DNA of 8,678 nucleotides from an uncultured Bacteroidota bacterium (GTDB lineage: Bacteria; Bacteroidota; Bacteroidia; Flavobacteriales; Flavobacteriaceae): contig CAISUR010000124.1 in NCBI GenBank assembly GCA_903888655.1, positions 1 to 8,678 on the forward strand, written 5' to 3'. The translations under genes were made by a program, and so were the position numbers. Positions 1 to 7,037 of the stretch are shown one piece after another. The notes under the pieces were generated by a model. That model worked only from the letters and a program-made list of their open reading frames with translations. It made no database searches and was not told where the DNA came from. Every line of letters starts with the position of its first letter. Position 1 is the first letter of the stretch.

Positions 1-887
1 TAAATCAAATGCAAAACTTTGATGTGGTGCAATTCATCAACGAAGCTTCTATACAAACTACTCCTCGTTTGGAGCGTTTTCTATTAAAGAAACTTTTTAA
101 AAACAACAAAAAAACCTTCCTTTTATGTTGTGGTGTTGACTATGTGATCGCCAATTATCTACTAGCGAAAAAAGAGCGTTATTCTATTATGAATCCCTAT
201 TTTGAAAATTCAAATTCAAAAAAGGAATACCAATTTATCTTTGATTTTCTGACACCCAATCATAAAAAAACCCACGATTTAGTCTATCAAAATATAAAAG
301 GAGTTTTTGCCTCTGATATTGATTATATGTTGCCTTTACAAAAGCATCCCAAATTTTTAGGTTTAATTCCCAATCCCATAAATATAGTCCAATTTCAGTT
401 TTCAGAAATAGAAATTACCGACAAAGTAAAAATTTTTATGGGGATTAATAGAGGAACATATTATACCAAAGGAATTTCTTTTTTTGAAAAAGCATTAGAA
501 ATAATAAAGGATAAATATTCCAATAAAATTGAGATTATTATCGTAGAAAATATTCCATATAAAGACTATATCTTACTTTTTAATAAAGCACATATTGTTC
601 TAGATCAAGTGTATGGATATGACCAAGGCTACAATGCGTTAGAATCTATGGCAAAAGGGAAAGTAGTTTTCACTGGTGCCGAAAAAGAATTTGTAGACCA
701 GTATCATTTGACTGAGAAAGTAGCCATTAATGCCTTGCCAGATGTTGATTATCTGGCAAACGAACTTTCTTATCTGATTGAAAATCCAATAGAAATCAAA
801 AAAACAGGAGCTAGAGCTAGACAATTTATCGAAAAAGAGCACGATTATATCAAAATTGCGAAGCAGTATTTGGATCATTGGAATTAA
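1..887 (+). CDS. Glycosyltransferase (GT4/GT1-like), 5' end cut off by the window
   Basis: Probably a cytoplasmic glycosyltransferase that adds a sugar to a lipid-linked polysaccharide unit. The reading frame is open to the window edge: the two codons before the ATG at 9 (AAT CAA) are coding-compatible. The motif FDVVQFINE right after that ATG looks like the end of an N-terminal Rossmann domain, so the true start lies upstream and the ATG is probably internal. The visible part is the C-terminal nucleotide-sugar-binding half: IFMGINRGTYYTKG (strand plus loop, about residues 142-155 counted from the ATG at 9), IIIVENIPYKDY, then LDQVYGYDQGYNALESMAKG (about 198-217), the typical acidic/Gly-rich GT-B donor-site region, followed by KVVFTGAEKEF. 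The C-terminus is a helical tail. Its stop directly abuts the stop of the opposing flippase gene. Donor and acceptor sugars cannot be read from the sequence. Confident of a GT-B glycosyltransferase, not of the substrate. Confidence 0.82.
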   Translation, partial: NQMQNFDVVQFINEASIQTTPRLERFLLKKLFKNNKKTFLLCCGVDYVIANYLLAKKERYSIMNPYFENSNSKKEYQFIFDFLTPNHKKTHDLVYQNIKGVFASDIDYMLPLQKHPKFLGLIPNPINIVQFQFSEIEITDKVKIFMGINRGTYYTKGISFFEKALEIIKDKYSNKIEIIIVENIPYKDYILLFNKAHIVLDQVYGYDQGYNALESMAKGKVVFTGAEKEFVDQYHLTEKVAINALPDVDYLANELSYLIENPIEIKKTGARARQFIEKEHDYIKIAKQYLDHWN

Positions 888-2162
888 TTAAACCAAACAC
901 TTTCTAAAATAAACACTCAACGTAAAAAAATAAACAGCATAAGTAAAGGCATATCCTATAACTACGCCTTCAATGTTAAAAAGAGTCATACAGTAAATAC
1001 TACTAAAGTATAAAACAGACAGCGAAAATAGTTCGAAAACTATAAAAGCTTTGGTTAGTTTCTTGGCATAAAACTGATATCCCAGAATAAACGAAGCGGC
1101 TTTAAAAACATCTCCTATCAATTGCCAAAAGAATAGCTTTGAAACGGGTAAAAACGCCTTGGTGAACAGGATTTGGATAATAAATTCTCGTAAAAAATAC
1201 ATACACACCATTCCTACCATAAATAAAGGCAGTATTCCTTTGTAATATTCCCTAAAAAGAATCTTGGTTTCTTGATTGTCTTTTGCCAGAGACAATTTTG
1301 GCAGAAAATAAATCCCAATCAATGACGTAATGAAAAGAAAAGAATAGGAAGAAATTCGTGTCATTGCTTCCCAAAAACCAGCTTGTTCGATTCCTAAATT
1401 TAAAATTATATTTTTACGAATCGCCAACAACACCATAGGTCCAAAAACTGCCGATACTAATGCCATCAAGGAGTAAGAAGATAAACTTTTAAGAAACGAT
1501 CGATTATAAAACTTAAAACGCACTGTTTTTAAGAGCCTTAGTTCTTTATTAATTGATAAAAAAGATACTAAAAACAATAACGATGGTGTTAAAATTATCG
1601 ACAATAAAGCACCTTTGGTTTGCCAATACCAAATCAATAATACCGAGACCAGCAAACCTATACAACTGCCAATGATATTGATGAAAATAACTTTTTTATA
1701 CTCGCCTAGACCGTTTATAGTTGCTATTAGAAAGATATTTCCAATATAAAAAGGAAGCGCAATTGATAAGGCTTTAAATACAAAACCATAATGGAACGCT
1801 ACACCAAAAATGGAAGTATTAAAATAACTTGAAAAGAAGAACAAAATCAGACATAACAAAGCAGAAATTGATACTACTGATATGAAAATTGTGGAAAGTG
1901 TTTGTTGAAGTTTTTGTTCCTCTTTTTTATGTTCTGCAACATATTTAACCACGCCATTTTCAAATCCTAATGTAGCAAATGCTTCGGTAGAAGTTAGAAA
2001 ATTTCTCAAATTACCCACTAATGCCATTCCACTTGGGCCAACAAAAATAGCAATCACTTTGGAAGTTATAAATCCTATAGCAATTTTAATAAGAATACTA
2101 ATTCCATTCAAAGAAGTCGCTTTGAATAAAGGTTTAGATAGTATTTCTTTGAGAAATTTCAA
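888..2162 (-). CDS. wzx: O-antigen/lipid-linked repeat-unit flippase (WzxE-like, MOP superfamily)
   Basis: Integral inner-membrane protein expected to flip an undecaprenyl-pyrophosphate-linked oligosaccharide to the periplasm. It has 424 residues, normal for Wzx, with about 10-12 hydrophobic segments (e.g. about 20-40, 90-112, 125-150, 158-180, 185-203, 228-248, 268-288, 310-332, 368-392, 396-418). WzxE-type signatures are visible: FVGPSGMALVGNLRNF (40-55), GFENGVVKYVAE (66-77), GFWEAMTRIS (262-271) and IYFLPKLS (284-291). The start is a TTG immediately after the TAA stop of the upstream aminotransferase and in the same frame, so no earlier start is possible; the next in-frame ATG is codon 46, too late for the first membrane segment. 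TTG at codon 18 is a less likely alternative. It is the last gene of the leftward operon and fits as exporter of the unit made by its neighbours. Confidence 0.88.
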   Translation of the reverse strand: MKFLKEILSKPLFKATSLNGISILIKIAIGFITSKVIAIFVGPSGMALVGNLRNFLTSTEAFATLGFENGVVKYVAEHKKEEQKLQQTLSTIFISVVSISALLCLILFFFSSYFNTSIFGVAFHYGFVFKALSIALPFYIGNIFLIATINGLGEYKKVIFINIIGSCIGLLVSVLLIWYWQTKGALLSIILTPSLLFLVSFLSINKELRLLKTVRFKFYNRSFLKSLSSYSLMALVSAVFGPMVLLAIRKNIILNLGIEQAGFWEAMTRISSYSFLFITSLIGIYFLPKLSLAKDNQETKILFREYYKGILPLFMVGMVCMYFLREFIIQILFTKAFLPVSKLFFWQLIGDVFKAASFILGYQFYAKKLTKAFIVFELFSLSVLYFSSIYCMTLFNIEGVVIGYAFTYAVYFFTLSVYFRKCLV

Positions 2163-3281
2163 TTAATATTTATTTATTACATCAATTATAAAATCCACTT
2201 CTTCGGTTTTCATAACGGGACTAATCGGCAAACTCAACACTTCAACATGAATTTGTTCGGTAATAGGAAACGAAAGAGCATTCCAATCTGCGAATGCTTT
2301 TTGCTGATGAGTAGGAATGGGATAATGAATCATCGTTTCGATATCATTTTGCCATAAATATTCTTGTAAAGCTGCTCTATTTTCCGTTCGTATTACAAAC
2401 AAATGAAAGACATGATTGGAAGAAAAATCCCAATAAGGTAAGTTTATTTTACTATTTGTAATTTCAGTTAAATAGCGTTTTGCGATATTCCTTCTTTTTT
2501 GATTATCAGCATCTAAATGAGATAACTTAACATTTAAAAATGCAGCTTGAAGTTCATCCAACCGAGAATTTATTCCGATAAACTCATTGTGGTATTTTTT
2601 CTCCGATCCATAATTACGTAGAGCGTTAATTACTTTTGCCAATGCGTCATCATTGGTAGTAATCGCACCCGCATCGCCAAGAGCACCTAAATTCTTTCCA
2701 GGGTAAAAACTAAAGGCAGCTGCATCGGATAAATTTCCAGCTTTTAATTGTCCCTCGACTGCGCTCGGGACGACAGAAACTGAACCATGAGCCTGTGCTG
2801 CATCTTCAACGACAATTAAATTATATTGGTTTGCAATAGCATTTATAGCTTGCATTTCAGCCAATTGTCCATATAAATGAACGGCTAAAATAGCTTTAGT
2901 TTTGGAGGTAATTTTATCGGCAATCAAATTGGGATTGATATTATAAGTATCTAATCTTGGCTCCACCAATATCGGAACTAAATCGGCTTGAAGAATTGCC
3001 AATATACTAGCAATATAGGTATTGGCAGGAACAATGACTTCATCGCCTTTTTGCAACTTACCTAATTGAATGTATCCTTTAAAAATAAGTACTAAAGCAT
3101 CTAACCCATTCCCTACTCCAATGCAATATTTAGTTCCACAATAGTTGGCAAAATTGGTCTCAAATGTTTTGACTTCATCGCCAAGAATAAACCAACCTTT
3201 ATCTAGCACCAACTTCATTTTCTCGTGAAATTGCTCTTGATACACTAAATTTATCTTTTGTAAATCGAGAAACTTTATCAT
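2163..3281 (-). CDS. DegT/DnrJ/EryC1/StrS aminotransferase, FdtB/QdtB-like (dTDP-3-keto-6-deoxyhexose 3-aminotransferase)
   Basis: PLP-dependent sugar aminotransferase, expected to convert a dTDP-3-keto-6-deoxyhexose plus glutamate to a dTDP-3-amino-3,6-dideoxyhexose (Fuc3N or Qui3N type) in the cytoplasm. The 372 residues match the family. Seen: FLDLQKINLVY (4-14), GWFILGDEVKTFE (29-41), GTKYCIGVGNGLDAL (49-63, phosphate-binding), GDEVIVPANTYIAS (79-92), VVEDAAQAHG (157-166; D160 and Q163 contact PLP), SFYPGKNLGALGDAG (191-205) with K196 as the Schiff-base lysine, and GINSRLDELQAA (236-247). The catalytic set is complete. FdtB versus QdtB versus WecE cannot be settled by reading; the general pattern is closest to FdtB/QdtB. 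ATG start overlaps the upstream acyltransferase stop by 4 bp (ATGA). Odd: residues 170-177 (VVPSAVEG) are encoded by a GC-rich repeat lengthening the loop between HG and AGN by about 7-8 residues. The gene appears intact. Confidence 0.9.
   Translation of the reverse strand: MIKFLDLQKINLVYQEQFHEKMKLVLDKGWFILGDEVKTFETNFANYCGTKYCIGVGNGLDALVLIFKGYIQLGKLQKGDEVIVPANTYIASILAILQADLVPILVEPRLDTYNINPNLIADKITSKTKAILAVHLYGQLAEMQAINAIANQYNLIVVEDAAQAHGSVSVVPSAVEGQLKAGNLSDAAAFSFYPGKNLGALGDAGAITTNDDALAKVINALRNYGSEKKYHNEFIGINSRLDELQAAFLNVKLSHLDADNQKRRNIAKRYLTEITNSKINLPYWDFSSNHVFHLFVIRTENRAALQEYLWQNDIETMIHYPIPTHQQKAFADWNALSFPITEQIHVEVLSLPISPVMKTEEVDFIIDVINKY
2750..2774. repeat. GC-rich short interspersed repeat inserted in frame in the aminotransferase gene
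   Basis: About 17 of 24 bases are G/C, against roughly one third in the surroundings. The segment has a perfect 5-bp inverted repeat, GTCCC at 2750-2754 and GGGAC at 2767-2771, with a 12-base interior. On the coding (minus) strand it reads GTCGTCCCGAGCGCAGTCGA then GGG, translated as VVPSAVEG, using codons (GTC, CCG, AGC, GAG) unlike the rest of the gene. From memory, very similar units (CCGAGCGnAGTCGAGG) are scattered in flavobacterial genomes, both between and inside genes; this recollection was not checked. Only one copy is present in this window, so its repeat status is inferred. Confidence 0.6.
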
Positions 3282-4252
3282 AACAAAATCGTGTCTAATA
3301 AATAATGATTAGCCGTCTTGAATCGGTGGAAACTTTGAATCGTAGTCTTCGCACCAAAACTTTCTTTCCAATACGCCAAGCCTTCATTCAATTTTAAGCC
3401 ATTATCTTCTGAGGAACTACCAAAACTAACATACTTTTTATCGGCATATTTCTGAATTATAAAGTCAAACAGCACATCTAAAGCCGCGGTATCGTTTCTA
3501 TCATTGCCTCCAGAACTATATTGAAAATGTGCTACGTTATCTGTTAAAAACATTACGACTCCTGCTTTTAAACTAGTATTTTGATAGGCATTAAAAAGAA
3601 TAATATTCTCTGGAAATAAAGTGGCTAGTTTTTCAATTTCAGCACAGGAATGCACGGGAGTCACACCAAATCGTTCTTGTAAATTTGGAATTAAAATTTG
3701 GTTCCAAAAACCATCAAAGTTTTTTTCTTCTTTGATATCAATACCTAATTCATCGGCGATTTTTAAAGCTCTTTTTCTATTTCTGTTGGGTTGGTAGTGC
3801 GTCTGCATGTCTATTGTTAAATATACATCAGCTCTAAAAAGAGATGACTGCATCAAAAAAGAAACATAATCTATTTCATCGGCTATCGTTTGATTATAAA
3901 TCTTAGGTAAAAACTTTAATTCAAAATACGCCACCCCATCAATTTGCAAAAACTGCATGATTTCTTTGAATAGTAAAACATACTCTTTTATTCGAATATC
4001 TTTTTTTACAATTAATGAACCATAGCTCAATCCTTGATGTGAATATACTGTATCACATACTCTATTGGCCGGTAAAACAGCAACTAATTTATCTTGATCA
4101 AATACGAGTAACGAATACTCTTGAAACCTTTGGGAATGATATTCCATAAAATTTCGATGAAATAAAAAAGTAGCATTTTTGGCAACGCTTATAAAAGCAT
4201 TCCAAAGAACAAAATGTTGCTGTTGGTATCGTTTAACTTCGAATTGTTTCAC
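3278..4252 (-). CDS. FemAB/GNAT-like acyltransferase (GNAT_6 type)
   Basis: Predicted soluble N-acyltransferase of 324 residues with the two-lobed FemAB-like layout: an N-terminal GNAT-like lobe (about 1-145; LLVFDQDKLVAVLPANRV at 48-65, then SHQGLSYGSL at 71-80) and a C-terminal lobe (about 146-320; the basic helix RNRKRALKIADELG at 157-170, HFQYSSGGNDRND at 242-254, YVSFGSSSEDNG at 274-285 and WKESFGA at 295-301). It starts with GTG at 4252-4250: an ATG one base upstream is out of frame and hits TGA at once, and the in-frame extension to the TAA at 4279-4277 has no other common start. It is first in the operon and overlaps the aminotransferase by 4 bp. Inference: it acylates the new sugar amine, with acyl-CoA or aminoacyl-tRNA as possible donor. 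Family call fairly firm; substrate unknown. Confidence 0.75.
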   Translation of the reverse strand: MKQFEVKRYQQQHFVLWNAFISVAKNATFLFHRNFMEYHSQRFQEYSLLVFDQDKLVAVLPANRVCDTVYSHQGLSYGSLIVKKDIRIKEYVLLFKEIMQFLQIDGVAYFELKFLPKIYNQTIADEIDYVSFLMQSSLFRADVYLTIDMQTHYQPNRNRKRALKIADELGIDIKEEKNFDGFWNQILIPNLQERFGVTPVHSCAEIEKLATLFPENIILFNAYQNTSLKAGVVMFLTDNVAHFQYSSGGNDRNDTAALDVLFDFIIQKYADKKYVSFGSSSEDNGLKLNEGLAYWKESFGAKTTIQSFHRFKTANHYLLDTILL

Positions 4253-4306
4253 ATCTATTTTTAAAACTTTGGAAAATTAATCATTTTTTAATAGTAATTC
4301 CAATTT

Positions 4307-4314
4307 CAAAAGTA
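4307..4314 (-). promoter_or_regulatory. Candidate -7 box of the leftward polysaccharide operon
   Basis: On the minus strand this reads TACTTTTG, a full match to the Bacteroidota -7 element TAnnTTTG. It lies 54 bases upstream of the GTG start of the acyltransferase gene, leaving a leader of roughly 45-50 bases. No TTG -33 element is found at the expected distance, so the site may be weak or need an activator. Confidence 0.4.
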
Positions 4315-4336
4315 GTCATATTTAAAAATAATTACC

Positions 4337-4344
4337 TACTTTCG
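4337..4344 (+). promoter_or_regulatory. Candidate -7 box for the T9SS-secreted protein gene
   Basis: TACTTTCG matches TAnnTTTG at all but one position and ends 22 bases before the ATG at 4367. No TTG is found 17-23 bases upstream. It is one arm of an inverted repeat whose other arm is the leftward -7 box (4307-4315 with 4336-4344, 8 of 9 pairs, 20-base spacer). Confidence 0.3.
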
Positions 4345-4366
4345 AACTCATAATTACTATCTTTAG

Positions 4367-6178
4367 ATGAATTTAAAACTTCGTTTACTTTATTTTAGTA
4401 TTATTCTGTGCTCTTTTTGTCCGTTTTATGGACAGAATGTATCCTTATACCAGCAATTTAATGGAAGATATGATTTTCTTTTTGTAGGAAACACCATGAA
4501 TTTAGGAGAAAACAATGTTACTCCGGGCTGCGAAGATTTATTAGTCACATCTTCAACTGCAAATTTAAATTTATCTTCAACTCAAATTATTCAAAGTGCT
4601 TATTTATATTGGGCAGGTTCAGGACTTGGAGATTTTAATGTGAAATTAAATGGAGTAGATATCAATGCGCAACGAACTTTTTCCAACATTAGTGCATCCT
4701 CTGGATTGCCTTATTTTAGTGCGTTTAAGGATGTAACCAATCAGATTTTAAGTACGGGAATTGGAAATTATACGCTTTCTGATTTAGATATTTCACAAAC
4801 TCTAATTAATGAACCTGGATATTGTACTAACAGAACTAATTTTGCAGGATGGACTTTAGTAATTGTGTACAAAGACATCAGTTTACCTTTAAATCAAATT
4901 AATATTTATGATGGCTTAGAAAGTATTCCAAATGATGTCACTATTAATTTAACGAACCTTAATGTTATTGATAATGCCGGTGCCAAAATTGGTTTTGTTG
5001 CTTGGGAAGGAGATGCTAATCTTGCTGTAAATGAAACTTTACAAATTAATGGTACTATTTTAAGTAATCCTCCATTAAATCCTGCGGATAACGCATTTAA
5101 TGGTACCAATAGTTTTACAGGAAGTAATACTCTATACAATATGGATTTGGATTTTTATGACATTCAAAATAATATTCATATTGGCGATACGTCTGCTCAA
5201 ATCGAACTCACTTCGGGACAAGATGTTGTACTAATTAATGTAATAGTGACTAAACTCAATAGTCAATTACCTGATGCTACCATTGCTGTCACGAATGTTT
5301 TACAAAATTGTAATTCTAAAGTACTCACTGCTAATTATACAGTTTCGAATTTGAATTGTACGAATCCACTTCCTGCAGGAACCCCAATAGCTATTTATGC
5401 CAACGGACAATTGGTCGCTCAAACACAAACTACCACTATAATACCAATTGACGGAAACGAAAATGGTCAAATTTTGATTACGTTACCCGATACAATTCCA
5501 TCTAATTTCACATTAATTTTTGTTGTTGATGATGATGGAACAGGTCATGGAATGGTTACTGAACTTTTAGAAAATAACAATAGTTTTTCTCAAACAATCT
5601 CGCAGTGGAGTTCTCCATCATTTAATTTGTTAAACCCTATTTTCTCATGTAATACAGGATTTACAGTAGCTACTTTTGATTTTTCCAATTATCAAAATTC
5701 AGTGAAAGTTAATTCGAATGATGGTGTACAATTTTACGAGACTAATACTGATGCTCAAAATCAAACAAACCCTATTTTCAACTACAATAATTACACAGCA
5801 TTAACAACTCCAAAAGAGATTTTTGTAAGAATTGACAATAATCATTGTTATGCTATAACTTCCTTTTTATTAAAAACAAGAAACTGTCCGCCTACAATTT
5901 ACAACTATGTTTCGGCAAATGGTGATGGAACTAATGAGACTTTTTTTATTGATGGTTTGAAAAATATCTTTACCAATTATGAACTAGAAATATACAACCG
6001 ATGGGGCAGACTAATCTGGACTGGAAACAATCAATCTTCTGATTGGGATGGATTTGCTACAAAAGGAATGTTGCTTGATAACCAAATTGCTCCTAAAGGC
6101 ACCTACTACTATATTCTTAATTTGAATGACGATGATTATCCTGAACCTATTGTTGGTTGGTTGTATTTAACAAAGTAA
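4367..6178 (+). CDS. Secreted protein with T9SS type B (gliding motility-associated) C-terminal sorting domain
   Basis: Surface or extracellular protein of 603 residues, likely exported by Sec and then by the type IX secretion system. It has a Sec signal peptide at 1-23 (MNLKLRLLYFSIILC, probable cut after FYG). Residues about 60-295 form a beta-rich ectodomain with AYLYWAGSG (78-86), NFAGWTLVIVYKD (158-170), IYDGLES (180-186), AWEGDA (212-217) and NAFNGTNSF (242-250); similar motif strings occur in uncharacterised secreted proteins of other phyla, but I cannot name the domain with certainty. About 302-410 resembles a CARDB adhesin-type domain (DATIAVTNVLQN, VTELLENNNSF). Residues about 508-603 are the CHU_C/type B sorting domain: NYVSANGDGTNETFFIDG (513-530), YNRWGRLIW (543-551), DWDGFA (559-564), APKGTYYYILNL (575-586) and the terminal GWLYLTK. 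No enzyme motif is visible; adhesin is a reasonable guess. No SprF/PorP-like partner adjoins it. Confidence 0.85.
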   Translation: MNLKLRLLYFSIILCSFCPFYGQNVSLYQQFNGRYDFLFVGNTMNLGENNVTPGCEDLLVTSSTANLNLSSTQIIQSAYLYWAGSGLGDFNVKLNGVDINAQRTFSNISASSGLPYFSAFKDVTNQILSTGIGNYTLSDLDISQTLINEPGYCTNRTNFAGWTLVIVYKDISLPLNQINIYDGLESIPNDVTINLTNLNVIDNAGAKIGFVAWEGDANLAVNETLQINGTILSNPPLNPADNAFNGTNSFTGSNTLYNMDLDFYDIQNNIHIGDTSAQIELTSGQDVVLINVIVTKLNSQLPDATIAVTNVLQNCNSKVLTANYTVSNLNCTNPLPAGTPIAIYANGQLVAQTQTTTIIPIDGNENGQILITLPDTIPSNFTLIFVVDDDGTGHGMVTELLENNNSFSQTISQWSSPSFNLLNPIFSCNTGFTVATFDFSNYQNSVKVNSNDGVQFYETNTDAQNQTNPIFNYNNYTALTTPKEIFVRIDNNHCYAITSFLLKTRNCPPTIYNYVSANGDGTNETFFIDGLKNIFTNYELEIYNRWGRLIWTGNNQSSDWDGFATKGMLLDNQIAPKGTYYYILNLNDDDYPEPIVGWLYLTK

Positions 6179-6179
6179 G

Positions 6180-6209
6180 TTGGATATTCTAAAAAACGCT
6201 GTAAATTCG
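6180..6209 (+). promoter_or_regulatory. Candidate promoter of the RNA methyltransferase gene
   Basis: TTG at 6180-6182, a 19-base spacer, then TAAATTCG at 6202-6209 fit the flavobacterial pattern TTG-N(17-23)-TAnnTTTG with one mismatch. Transcription would begin near 6216, leaving about 14 bases before the TTG start codon at 6230. It would also serve the downstream hydrolase gene. Confidence 0.45.
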
Positions 6210-6229
6210 CCAAAAATCATTTCGTTACA

Positions 6230-7027
6230 TTGAAACAAATTACGTCGATACAAAATACATTCATAAAATCTTTAGTTTTACTGCAAGAAAAATCGAAATC
6301 TCGCAAGCAATCTGGAACTTTTTTGATTGAAGGTAAACGCGAAATAGAATTAGCTATCAAAGGAGATTATGAACTTGAAACTATTCTTTTTCTTCCTGAT
6401 TTAATATCAAAAGATCAAATAAATAAATTATCTAATAATTCATTTGATTTAATTGAAATCAATAAAGAAGTTTATCAAAAACTTGCTTATCGAGATACCA
6501 CCGAAGGAATACTTGCTATTGCCAAAATAAAATCTCATGTTTTATCTGATTTAATATTGCCCGAAAATCCATTAATTTTAGTAATGGAATCTATTGAAAA
6601 ACCAGGCAATATTGGTGCTATGCTTCGAACATGTGATGCTGCTAACATTGATGCTGTGATAATCGCCAATCCTAAAACAGATTTGTACAATCCAAATATC
6701 GTTCGCTCCAGCGTAGGATGCCTTTTTACAAATCAAATTGCAACAGGAACAACAGATGATGTTATTCAGTTTTTGAAAGATAAGAATATTTCAATTTTTA
6801 GTGCCACGTTACAAAACTCTAATGCTTACCACCAAGAAAATTATACAAATCCAACAGCACTTGTAGTGGGCACTGAAGCAACAGGCTTGACACAAGCGTG
6901 GCGTGATCATTCAAAGCAAAATATTTTAATTCCCATGCAAGGTGAAATCGATTCTATGAATGTTTCGGTAGCTTCAGCAATTTTATTATATGAAGCTAAA
7001 AGACAAAGAGGATTTATACAACAGTAA
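6230..7027 (+). CDS. SpoU/TrmH-family (SPOUT) RNA methyltransferase
   Basis: Cytoplasmic S-adenosylmethionine-dependent enzyme expected to 2'-O-methylate a ribose in tRNA or rRNA. It has 265 residues, the family norm. The N-terminal substrate-binding domain (about 1-95) carries SGTFLIEGKREIELA (28-42) and YRDTTEGILAIA (87-98). The C-terminal trefoil-knot domain shows all three motifs: motif 1 KPGNIGAMLRTCDAA (124-138; N127 and R133), motif 2 LVVGTEATGLTQAW (211-224) and motif 3 IPMQGEIDSMNVSVASAI (234-251; N244). The start is TTG: the frame back to the preceding gene's TAA at 6176-6178 contains no ATG, GTG or other TTG, and MKQITSIQN is a typical family N-terminus. The exact target (rRNA versus tRNA) cannot be told. 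Ten bases separate it from the next gene, suggesting co-transcription. Confidence 0.9.
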   Translation: MKQITSIQNTFIKSLVLLQEKSKSRKQSGTFLIEGKREIELAIKGDYELETILFLPDLISKDQINKLSNNSFDLIEINKEVYQKLAYRDTTEGILAIAKIKSHVLSDLILPENPLILVMESIEKPGNIGAMLRTCDAANIDAVIIANPKTDLYNPNIVRSSVGCLFTNQIATGTTDDVIQFLKDKNISIFSATLQNSNAYHQENYTNPTALVVGTEATGLTQAWRDHSKQNILIPMQGEIDSMNVSVASAILLYEAKRQRGFIQQ

Positions 7028-7037
7028 AATACATATT

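Noticed and set aside
639..878. Open frame on the minus strand inside the glycosyltransferase gene
   Set aside because: It lies wholly antisense to a clear coding region; its Ser/Phe-rich composition is what the reverse of this gene would give.
4358..4365. TATCTTTA directly before the ATG at 4367 as a -7 box
   Set aside because: Transcription would begin at or after the start codon, so TACTTTCG at 4337 is the better candidate for this gene.
4906..5139. Minus-strand open frame inside the T9SS-secreted protein gene
   Set aside because: Antisense shadow with no recognisable motif; the plus-strand frame has a signal peptide and a sorting domain.
6990..7037. Longer N-terminus of the hydrolase from the ATG at 6990
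   Set aside because: It would overlap the methyltransferase by 38 bases and add 16 mostly charged residues before a normal signal peptide starting at 7038.
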